From contig SZWC01009566.1 in NCBI GenBank assembly GCA_023375785.1, forward strand, positions 80,809-104,991: DNA of 24,183 bases, in the 5' to 3' direction. How positions within the stretch are numbered: the stretch's first letter is position 1; every line of letters starts with the position of its first letter. A program made the translations under genes and the position numbers. Source of the stretch: Penium margaritaceum (Eukaryota; Streptophyta; Zygnematophyceae; Desmidiales; Peniaceae). This document shows, one piece after another, positions 9,902 through 18,020 of the stretch. Below the pieces are notes generated by a model, which did no database searches, had not been told where the DNA came from, and saw nothing but the letters and a program-made list of their open reading frames with translations.

Positions 9902-10792
9902 AGCAAGACAGTTCTCGCTGAGCTTCTCAACAGAGACGCAACAAAGCAACAGTAGTGACCATCATTGCTGTAGCCAATTCATTTGGACCTGTCGACGTCA
10001 CCAAACTACCGTCGACGTAATCCGCCCAATGCGCGTGAGAGTGTAGCAACAACAGCCGCTAGCAGTAGCAGCCGCTAGCAGTAACAATGGCAAGTGGCAT
10101 CCACTAGCAGCTGTTGGCATTGGCGCAAGCACTAGCAGTAGAAAGCGGCAGCTATAGCAAGCGGCAACGGGCAGCAATAGCAGCAGCAAGCAGCGAGCAG
10201 CCAGCGGCGAGCGACGAGCTGCGAGTAGCAATCAACTAGTAGTAGCAGCAAGGAACAGCATGCAGTAGCAGCAGTTGCAACATGGAAAAACAGCAGTAGC
10301 AAGCATCAGCAAAAGTAGTAGTAACGTAGTAGAGCATTAGTGTAACAGTAGGGCGTAGCAATAGCAGCACGCAATAGCAGTAGTTCACTGTAGCGCTCGA
10401 CACAATAGCAACATGCAGCTGCTGCCAAAGCTGCGCAAGGAACTGCGTGGCTACTAAGGTGCAGATGTGACAGCAACAACAGTCGCGCGGACGCTACTAC
10501 AAAGCTTGCATATAATCTCCGCGTGGTTGTCGCGTAGCAAATGCTCCTTGCACAGCGAGGTAACAGTCGTGAGGGCTATATAAAAAATGAATGTGCCAAA
10601 GTGAGTGTTTCTCTCTTGCAGACATCATCAGGTCCGTGTTGACGTTAGCAACCTCCTACTGATGTTAGCACTTGCCTTACTCAAATGTTTGGGTCGGAAA
10701 TTCAATAAATGTTAGCGTTTCATCTCTTCAAGAAACGTTGACAGTTCTGCAATCTTACCAGTTTGACATCCCGGCACATACTAAGTGCTAAC
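9902..10792 (+). other. Copia-1 leader with AGC/AGT-rich low-complexity block
   Basis: The leader is about 890 bases, against about 270 in Copia-2. From about 10040 to 10420 it consists of irregular AGCAGT, AGCAAC and CAGCAG words without a fixed period. The last 170 bases before gag (from TGACGTTAGCAACCTCC near 10642) resemble the Copia-2 leader near 17870-18020. No coding motif is seen on either strand; a Leu/Ala-rich minus frame (9998-10231) is the antisense of the repeat. A TATATAAA word lies at 10577-10584. Confidence 0.6.
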
Positions 10793-12447
10793 ATGGCTCC
10801 GGCTGGTGACAAGGGCAAAGGACCACTAGATCCCTCTTCCTTCTCCTGCGGAGTCATGAGCCCACTTTCATAGGCTTTTGAAGACATGCAGAGTCAACAA
10901 GATGAGATGCGTCGTCTGCAACAGCAACAGACCGACGCCATCTGTACGCTCACTGAGCTTCTTCGTGGTCAATCCACAACCCTACATCAGACCTCATAGG
11001 GAGTCGTCATTGCCATACCTTCTACACAGCAGTCAGTACCTACACAGATGACAGGAGGAGGAAGCGACACGCCGCCTCTTCGTTCTAGGGACAAGGACCC
11101 TGACATGCCAGGTATGGAGGATGATGCTCACGAGATAGAGATTTGGGCACTACAGGAGCATCTCTGCCAGCTTCAGACGAGTTCTCGGCCCCCACAGACA
11201 TCTGGCTCCCCTTTCCTGAAGATCCAATCCTCACCTCATCTCTACCTTGGCGACTTTCCTTGTCCCGGTGTCTTTTCGATTCCTCGTCCTTCTCAACTTG
11301 TGGTTGCTCTTCCTACGGAGCAGCAACCCAAGGACTTCCAGACATCGCCCGCATGATATGTGAGCCAGGACGGCTTTCACTAATGGGAGATTCTCTTTCA
11401 GTTTGGGCCACTTTAGAGGGGGTATGGCCCTACTATCATAGTCTGTACTAGGTTATGGATTGCGCTCAGGTTTTGACAGTGGCCAGGACGATGCGTGGAC
11501 TCCTTTATGCCATGTCGTGTGAGACATTCGTGGACTTTTCTTGGGGAGGCCAACACAGGCACAGGTGTTAATCCATGTTGGGGCTGGGACCTTACATTGT
11601 CCCTACTTGCTGTAGAGACGCATGCCACTCGCGTGACTCACATTCGCGCCTTTCACTCCCTTTGTCAAGGACCTGCCGAGCCCACAACCGATAGCCAGTA
11701 ACCGACTGCATACCATGCGCATGGCCCAAATCTACACGCACCTAGGGACCTCAGGAGGTACACAGCTATGGGCACTCAACACGCTTGTGATCGGAGTTTG
11801 TATTGAGAACGCAGACATCTTTTCCGGGTACAGCAACGTTGTGCTCGAGCCCTTTTCCACCTCCCTTCAGCTCATTCCTTGGGCACATCGGCTTTTCCTC
11901 CTTGTGACTTCCGCCCTTGAGGCAAATATGGCCCATCAAGAGAGTCCTCTTGCTGGAGCGGTCGTCGCATGGCCACCGACGCCCCTCTTGAGGTCCACTC
12001 CTCCATCCTCTGGCACATCCTCCTCTTCCCCTTTCACCTCGATTATTCTTGCTCAAATGCAGGTCGTGGAAAAAGCGGCACAAGGAAAGAAGGAGAAAAA
12101 TAGGCGTGGTTCGAGCCAGCAGCAGTCGCAGCAGCAGCAAACACTGGGCGGTAGCACTGGGCATACTGTTCACTACTACAACTGTGGAGGCGCTCATCAC
12201 TACACCGAGTGCACGTAGCCGCTTGACTGGGCACAGATCGCTTGCGGTCTTAAGGCTACACACACACAATGGTCTGCGTCAAGCAGCATAGCCTCGGGTA
12301 GTGCGGCGACTACGTTCACAACANAAAAATAGGCGTGGTTCGAGCCAGCAGCAGTCGCAGCAGCAGCAAACACTGGGCGGTAGCACTGGGCATACTGTTC
12401 ACTACTACAACTGTGGAGGCGCTCATCACTACACCGAGTGCACGTAG
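10793..12447 (+). pseudogene. Copia-1 gag, broken
   Basis: The start is the ATG at 10793 (MAPAGDKGKGPLDPSS), which matches the Copia-2 gag start MAPSGDKGKRILDPSS. The first part is predicted coiled (DMQSQQDEMRRLQQQQ), then a Pro-rich stretch. The capsid-like core is spread over frames: VWATLEGVWPYYHSLY (about 11400-11448), MRMAQIYTHLGTSGG (11715-11760), PFSTSLQLIPWAHRLF. A basic Gln-rich tail precedes a zinc knuckle HYYNCGGAHHYTEC. In-frame stops lie near 10870 and 10997 and several frameshifts follow. The first knuckle Cys is Tyr. The tail and knuckle appear twice only because of a probable assembly duplication. Gag would form the RNA-packaging particle. Confidence 0.8.
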
Positions 12448-12552
12448 CCGCTTGACTGGGCACAGATCGCTTGCGGTCTTAAGGCTACACACACACAATG
12501 GTCTGCGTCAAGCAGCATAGCCTCGGGTAGTGCGGCGACTATGTTCACAACA
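12096..12552. repeat. 228-bp direct duplication around a single N (probable assembly artefact)
   Basis: 12096-12323 and 12325-12552 are identical except for one base (c at 12313, t at 12542), and only the N at 12324 lies between them. The unit has no relation to an element boundary: it starts and ends inside the gag tail and gag-protease junction. Copia-2 has this region once. This is how two overlapping contig ends look when joined by a placeholder instead of merged. Confidence 0.85.
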
Positions 12553-13135
12553 GTTCCCACATCACTTCTCATAGGTATTCTCGCATCCCTGCCGGCGAGC
12601 AGTGGCGGCCTGGACCCACGTGACCGCACCATCGCCGAGCTCTGTCACCTTCTAACACTTTGTTTTCAGGGACGTGCAAGTGTATCGTCATACCTAGGTG
12701 GTTCACAGATTGTTTGTTTGTCTGTTTTCGTAGCTCATGATGACTCGTGTGGGGGGGCACAGCTTGCATGTGTTCATGATGGGCCTGATAATACCGATTG
12801 GATTCATGAGTCTCACCTTTGTGCCCTTCGTCATAACTCCTCACATCTTGCTCAGTGCCTGTCTAAGGCCGACTCTTCCATTGCCCGTTGCACAGTGACG
12901 TCCTCCGTTCGTGATCCTTGTGGCACTTGGATCATCGATTATGGTGTCACTCACCACATGACCTGTCGTTGTAGTAACTTTCTTGTCCTCACTCTTGTTA
13001 CATTCGTTTGCTCGTTTCACACAGGCTCTGGTCAGTCACTGCCGGTCAAGGGTGTTGGAGTTATGTGTTTCGATGGTACGTCTCGCCCCCATATACTTCC
13101 GAGGTGCTTTATGTGCTTGACCTTGAGCTCAGCTT
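12541..13135 (+). pseudogene. Copia-1 protease, broken
   Basis: The frame continues from the gag knuckle. PRDRTIAELCHLLTL and DNTDWIHESHLCAL match the pre-protease part of Copia-2 (PRDCNIAALRHLLAL, TDWIHESHLCAL). The active site reads GTWIIDYGVTHHMTC with the Asp at 12937-12939 kept, but the following Ser is Tyr and the Ala is Val, so the DSGA catalytic loop is lost. The flap segment GQSLPVKGVGVMCF follows. A frame change near 13085 separates it from the SEVLYVLDLELSLLS end of the domain. The enzyme would process the gag-pol chain. Confidence 0.82.
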
Positions 13136-13956
13136 GCTTTCTGTGTGTGCCTGCACACCTATGGGACTCTCTATGGAGCACACTGTGGATTCCAAAATTG
13201 TGACCTATGTTGATACTCGTACCATTGGTCTCCGTGCCTCCATTGTGCATGATCTGTATCGTGTTCCTTGGATCTCTCTTTCTCCTTGCTCCCCTTCCCC
13301 TCCCGCTTGTGTGTATGTCACTAGTGTTCTCTCTGTCGAGCACCAGCAATTGCTACATCGTCACCTATGTCACGTGGGCTCCGGCATTGTGTCAAACCTC
13401 ATTCTGACATAGCCCGCACTCGGTCTTGATGTGGCCTCTCTCGAGAATCCGCCAAAGACCGATTGTCTATTTTGCGCTCAAGGTAAGATGCATCGTTGCA
13501 CCTACCCTGCCTCCCATTCTCAAGCTCTTCTCCCCCTCCAGTTGGTCCACTCAGACCTTCTTCGCCCTCTCCCTGCCGAGTCTTTGTCCATTCGGGGCCG
13601 ATACGTCCTAGCCGTGACTGATGACTTCACCCAAAGAGTGGGTCTACAACCTGCGCCAAAGGAGTGATGTTGCTCACGCGGTTTGCCTCCAGCTAGTGAT
13701 GGCTCTGCGTCAGTCCCGCCACACGCTGCATGCTTGCCGCTCGGATCGCGGCGGTGAGTTTCTTGGCAAGATGGAAAGTTTCTTAACCGAGTGCAAGGTT
13801 TTTCACCATGTCTCCACTCCTGCTACTTGTCAGCACAACGGTGTCTGTGATCACTGGAACCGCACCATGGAGGCTGCGGTTCATGTTATGCGGTCTGACT
13901 GCGGTCTTCCGGAGTCTTTTACATTTGAAGGATTTTCCTACATGACGTGGGCCTAG
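13090..13956 (+). pseudogene. Copia-1 pre-integrase region and integrase core, C-terminal part deleted
   Basis: EHQQLLHRHLCHVGSG and DCLFCAQGKMHR (13336-13500) are the His and Cys pairs of the pre-integrase zinc region. The core follows: LVHSDLL gives the first Asp at 13554-13556; SDRGGEFLGK, after a frame change, gives the second Asp at 13744-13746; QHNGVCDHWNRTM has Asp at 13849-13851 where the family has the catalytic Glu. SFTFEGFSYMTW precedes a stop at 13954. The carboxy-terminal part seen in Copia-2 (YELWFG through SRDALFFES) is missing, by deletion between about 13960 and 14050. Confidence 0.85.
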
Positions 13957-14029
13957 AATCACCTACTGTGTATCATGTTCATGTCCGGCACGCATGTTCC
14001 TGCGTGTGAGGCTTCTCGATGGATGGGGG

Positions 14030-14470
14030 AGTTTGGGCCTACGAGCACCTCTCGTCAGGCTGATGTGTCCATTTGAACCCCCTCCACTTCTCAGTCTCTC
14101 GCTCTTGATGACCCAGCGACCATAGCTGTTGGCCCAGAGACCTCTCCAGCTCATCTTGTTTCTACCCTTGTTCCCTTGCACCCCACACGCACCCATGATA
14201 TTGTACCTATGTCCACCAGTACTCGTACCTCTCTGCAAGATCCTGCATCTACTCCTTCTCCTGCTGCCACACTCAGCACTGTACCTCCCGTCATTTCACC
14301 AGCATCTCCTTCCAGTGCATCACATGCCCCTTTTCAACACTACTCACCAGTTGTGGCTGTGCCTGCCTCCGAATCTTAGGTGAGACCCTCGAGTCCACTC
14401 GCATCGCCACACTTGCAGTGTTGCAAGTGGTGATCCCGGCACAAAGCCCCTAGGCCTGAGTGTCTACACA
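14030..14470 (+). pseudogene. Copia-1 integrase-RT linker (Pro/Ser/Thr-rich)
   Basis: Frames through this stretch are rich in Pro, Ser and Thr, for example STRTSLQDPASTPSPAAT and PASPSSASHAPF. Such a linker normally lies between integrase and RT. It contains no catalytic motif, and several stops occur. Copia-2 lacks most of this segment. Confidence 0.65.
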
Positions 14471-14543
14471 AATCACACAGAGGCATATCCAGCGTGTCTT
14501 GTAGGGCACGATCTGGTCACTCGCAAGTTTTGCGTCGCTTGTG

Positions 14544-14908
14544 ATGTCGCAGCTCACCTTGTGCTTGTCAGGCCCAGCTCTCAGGCTTGTGTACTCGCCA
14601 CTTAGAGCTATCCCTTGGTGGCGCCTGATCCGGGCACACTGAGGGAAGCTCTCTCATCAGAAGATGAACACGCCCGTCGTGCTCCCTACGAGGATGAGCT
14701 TTGTGCCATCCGAGAGCACAGAGTTNATGTCGCAGCTCACCTTGTGGTTGTCAGGCCCAGCTCTCAGGCTTGTGTACTCGCCACTTAGAGCTATCCCTTG
14801 GTGGCGCCTGATCCGGGCACACTGAGGGAAGCTCTCTCATCAGAAGATGAACACGCCCGTCGTGCTCCCTACGAGGATGAGCTTTGTGCCATCCGAGAGC
14901 ACAGAGTT
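14544..14908. repeat. 182-bp direct duplication around a single N (probable assembly artefact)
   Basis: 14544-14725 and 14727-14908 differ at one base (c at 14564, g at 14747) and are separated only by the N at 14726. The unit lies across the start of RT, and Copia-2 has the region once (from about 21091). The second copy agrees with Copia-2 at the differing base. Unmerged contig ends explain this best. Confidence 0.85.
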
Positions 14909-15700
14909 TACCAGCTAGTCGACCTTCCACCGTGGAGGAAGGCTATTTTGGTCAAGTGGTCTTTCGTAAGAGTGTGAAGCCGAATGGCTCACTGGAACGT
15001 CACAAGGCTCGCTTGGTTGTCAAGGGTTATTTCCGGATTGAGGGGATCCATTACACTGACACCTTTGTCCCTGTCGGCCGCATGACCTCAGCTCGCTCTC
15101 TGTTTGGTGTGGTGGCTCAGCATGACTGGGAATTGTGCCAGATGGATGTGAACAATGTGTTCCTCCATGGCTCTCTAGATGAGGAGATTTATGTAGCTCA
15201 GCCACTAGGCTTTGAGGATGGTAACAAGGTCTGGCATTTGCACAAGTCCTTGTATGGACTCAAGCAGTCTCCTCGGTGCTAAAACCATGAGATTACAGGC
15301 ACATCACTCGTACGAGATATGTACAAAGTGAGACAGATCCCTCTCTCTTTTTCCGATGGTCACCTAAGCGGTTCACCTTCATCCTCATCTATGTGGACGA
15401 CCTTCTGCTCCCGTCTCCCTCCATGGAGGGTGTGATGGAGGCCAAGGCAATCCTCCAGACTGCCTGTAGGATGAAGGATCTTGGTCCTGCAGATATCGTG
15501 CGAGACCGTAGACATTGGACACTTCTGCTGCATCACGCCCGATACGCACGTGTTGTGGGGAAGCGCTTTAGTGATCTCCTTGGCGCAGCGCCCATGACCT
15601 CCACACCTCACACTCGACAGAGAGGATTCCCTAAAGGTAGACAATCCCACAGAGCTGGGGGAGACACTGGATGTGACCTTCTACCTTCATCTCATCAGAT
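14810..15700 (+). pseudogene. Copia-1 reverse transcriptase, broken
   Basis: The amino end reads DPGTLREALSSEDEHARRAP then VYQLVDLPPWRKAILVKWSF after a shift. The best frame (14884-15282) carries KPNGSLERHKARLVVKGY, TDTFVPVGRMTSARSLF, QMDVNNVFLHGSLDEEIYV with the first catalytic Asp, and LHKSLYGLKQSPRC. A stop ends it at 15280-15282. In another frame, FTFILIYVDDLLL keeps the YVDD pair (15390-15401). MKDLGPADI, normally KDLGxxxxFLG, is shortened. The catalytic residues survive but the frame is broken at least three times. The enzyme would copy element RNA to cDNA. Confidence 0.87.
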
Positions 15701-16807
15701 CTTTGATGTACCTGGCCACTACCACACGCCCCGACATCGCTTTTGCCATCAACCTCCTTGCACATTTTTTGCATACTCCACATGCTAGAGCCCTTCATGC
15801 CGTTGTGGGAATGGTGTAGTATGTGGTCTCCACACCGTACCTCGGACTTTGCTTTCGCCGGTAGTGTACGATGGTTCTTGACGGCTACATTAACAATGAC
15901 TGGGCCTGGAGTCCAGATGGCCAAAGTCGCACTGACTACGCATTCCTACTCGTTGGTACTGCTATGTCCAAGCGCAGCGGCAAGCAAGGCTGCATTACAC
16001 GTACCATACTACCGCAATTATTTGGAAGGAAAAAAACTATGAACATTTCCAATTCCGGTCATTTACTCCTCTTGGGTACTTCTGTATCGGTTGTACATTA
16101 GTCATCCACAGGCTTCAAATTAATCCCAGGAAAAAACCCCTACGGTGATTACTTTGAAGACTAGCAACGCCCCTCAAAGTGCGGACTTTGCGTGGACATT
16201 GATAACATCCACGCGCAGGCGGCCGTGGATTTGCTTGCTCGAGCTCAAGCAAGCACACGTGGACGCCCCAACAGACCTCCTACTTGCATTTTTCTCGTAC
16301 AAGGAGATGGCCTGGCTGGGTCACTTCGAATTTCAGTGGCACTAAACTACGTTAGGGCACTTCCATAACAGTACAAAACTCAGTCCTAGTTCTTCAAAAA
16401 TTAGAAACAGAATACAGCTTCACAAAAACGATTCCGAATAATTGCGGTAGTACGGTAGCTCATCGGATGTAAAGTATGTTGTTCTGGTTGTAGGGACTGG
16501 TCAGGCAGTGTGGCTGCAACGATTGTTCCACGAGTTGGGTCAGTCAGCGTCCGCCATTGTGCTTCGATGCAACAACCTGAGTGCTCTTGCTATTGTGCAG
16601 AACTCTGGTTTCTTTCATACTCGCACAAAGCACAATGTGGTTGAGAATCATTTTGTGCATGATCTGGTGGAGGGACACGTGATCTCTGTCATATGGGTCG
16701 GCACTAAAATGCAGCGTGTTGTTTTCATGACGAAGGCACGGGCTCGCAAGATGTTTCCGGTGGCCATTCGTTCTGTTCGGCTTTGCCCCTTGCCCGAAAG
16801 TGGTTGA
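15700..16807 (+). pseudogene. Copia-1 RNase H, split by a DNA transposon
   Basis: MYLATTTRPDIAFAINLLAHF (about 15706-15770) joins RT to RNase H. LDGYINNDWAWSPDGQSRTDYAFLLVGTAM (about 15873-15970) is the first RNase H motif; the family has SDADW, and the first Asp is Asn here. The domain is interrupted at 16003 by a 452-bp inverted-repeat element and resumes at 16456. The rest (16508-16807) reads MWLQRLFHELGQSASAIVLR, then ARTKH-like TRTKHNVVENHFVHDLVEGH and ends PLPESG with a stop, the usual end of copia pol. Confidence 0.85.
16004..16455. mobile_element. 452-bp non-autonomous inverted-repeat DNA transposon (MITE-like), TA target duplication
   Basis: The left end (16004-16027, starting CCATACTACCGCAATTATTT) and the right end (16432-16455) are inverted repeats matching at 22 of 24 positions. 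TA lies directly outside both ends (16002-16003 and 16456-16457). Copia-2 holds the uninterrupted site, CACATAGCTCATCG at about 22382-22395, with one TA. No transposase frame is present. TA duplication is typical of the Tc1/mariner superfamily and its Stowaway-like derivatives. A near-perfect 22-base palindrome (16233-16254) sits close to the centre. Direction cannot be assigned. Superfamily placement is inferred from the target duplication alone. Confidence 0.9.
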
Positions 16808-16905
16808 GTGGGAGGTGTGTCTGTGTCTACGTCACAACTGTTTTCGCACTCATTGTTGCAGTCTTTTCAGTACTGCACGCGTATGGACATGCCTAGCATT
16901 AGGTC

Positions 16906-16966
16906 ATGGGGGAGTGTTGTGATTTGTAAGGTTCCTCTTGACCTGTAGAGTTTAGTGTGACCACTG
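16906..16966 (+). repeat. Copia-1 polypurine tract and truncated 3' LTR
   Basis: ATGGGGGAG directly precedes TGTTGTGATTTG at 16915, and the same arrangement (TGGGGGAG then TGTTATGATTTG) occurs at the Copia-2 3' LTR. The first 52 bases of LTR are present, up to GTGACCACT near 16965. After that the sequence belongs to LTR-B. Confidence 0.85.
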
Positions 16967-17122
16967 AGCGTATCTTATCTCATTCTTGGAATTGTATACA
17001 TGTGCTCGAGTCACTCAAAAGTGGTCATCGAAGTACATGTACTGCTTAACACAAACTATCCATTTGTCCGGAACACCTGAATCGACTTTTGTCCTGCAAT
17101 TAATCCTAGTGAACCACCTATG
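16967..17122 (+). mobile_element. LTR-B fragment
   Basis: From about 16978 this aligns with 4836-4981, sharing ATTGTATACATGTGCT-like, TCCATTTGTCC and GTGAACCACCTA blocks. It begins inside the Copia-1 3' LTR and is cut at 17122 by the Copia-2 5' LTR. ctatg at its end is one half of the Copia-2 target duplication. No coding part is seen. Confidence 0.7.
17118..17122 (+). repeat. Target-site duplication of Copia-2, left copy
   Basis: ctatg lies directly before the 5' LTR. The matching copy is at 23488-23492. Confidence 0.85.
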
Positions 17123-17739
17123 TATTGTGATTTGTGATGTTCCTGTCGACCTGTATAGTTTATTGTGACCACTCGGCCGTTTCCATACTCATGCAGATCC
17201 CTGATGCGGACCCTGATGGTACCGGTGCGTCATCTTGTGGCAGAATACCCGCTTGGAGCTGACCGACGACCGTTCCACAGCTCTGGACGCTACTCCGGAC
17301 CTCCTGTAGGTTTTCTGTAGCACGCAAGAGTTTATCGGTGAACTGACCGTGGGCCCGATTTGCATATTTTTGCATTGTGTATCCACCATTTGATAGCGGA
17401 TGCATGCATGTGACCAGTCGTAGAATTTGGCTTGTGATCTTGCACGTCTAGGTTCAGACGGTGTAGCGTTCTGACATGTCTGCGCAGAGTTCCGGCCATA
17501 ACAGTGGTTTTGGGCCGGTTTTAGCACAGATCTTGCACTACCGCGTGCAACACCCGCCATGCTCCGTGGTAGGTACTTATGCCATGGACCTATCATTTTT
17601 CATCTCTCTCTGCAAATGCTATAGATACATTCTCACACTTGCCGTTGTGTGCACGACCTGTGACTGTCGTCACCGTCTGACCAAGCATTGACGCCTAGTC
17701 GGTGACTGTGTCGCTAGGAAGCTTCCACGCATCTTTGCA
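17123..17739 (+). repeat. Copia-2 5' LTR
   Basis: It starts TATTGTGATTTG (TA where the 3' LTR has TG) and ends CTTTGCA directly before the primer site. It is 26 bases shorter than the 3' LTR, largely because of a deletion near 17640 that removes a segment kept at about 23360-23395. Long blocks such as GATCCCTGATGCGGACCC and CTTATGCCATGGACCT are shared with the other LTRs. Confidence 0.9.
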
Positions 17740-18020
17740 TGGTATCAGAGCAGCAGCCACGCGGCTGCCGTAGAGCAGCCGCCCCCTGCACAACGGGGGA
17801 ACAATACAAAAAAGGGGTGAAAAGAGGGGAGCTGGCGTCAGCATTTTTCTTGCTCACGTCATAAGGTCATGTTGACGTCAACAACAAACTGCTAACGTCA
17901 GCATTTTTACAGCATTTTTGGTCAGAAAAATAAAATTTGCCAGAGTTTCAACTCCTTGAGAAATGCTGATATTTGTGCAATTCGACCAAGTTGAGGTCTC
18001 GGCCCATAATGAGCAGTGAC
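17740..18020 (+). other. Copia-2 primer site and leader with two hairpins
   Basis: TGGTATCAGAGC (17740-17751) is the unmutated initiator Met tRNA primer site. Close behind it GCGGCTGC (17761-17768) pairs with GCAGCCGC (17775-17782), and CCCCC (17782-17786) pairs with GGGGG (17995 is not involved; the partner is 17795-17799). Both stems are perfect. The rest of the leader contains repeated GACGTCA-like words and shows similarity to the end of the Copia-1 leader. No coding motif is seen. Confidence 0.75.

Larger units (their letters stand above)
9245..16966 (+). mobile_element. Copia-1: near-complete Ty1/copia element with truncated 3' LTR
   Basis: Contents in order: 5' LTR, primer site, long CAG-rich leader, gag, protease, integrase, linker, RT, RNase H, polypurine tract and the first 52 bases of the 3' LTR, which LTR-B then interrupts. 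The order (integrase before RT) is copia. It shares LTR, leader end, gag and pol with Copia-2 at clear nucleotide similarity. Two assembly duplications (12096-12552 and 14544-14908) inflate its length by about 410 bp, and a 452-bp DNA transposon splits its RNase H. All domains carry stops, shifts or lost catalytic residues. Target duplication cannot be read because the 3' end is missing. Confidence 0.88.

Noticed and set aside
10040..10420. CRISPR-like or tandem array
   Set aside because: The triplet words have no fixed repeat and spacer period; it is low-complexity leader sequence.
10577..10584. TATATAAA as a promoter box for Copia-1
   Set aside because: It lies in the leader, far outside the LTR where the element promoter should be, in AT-rich sequence; no supporting element is seen.
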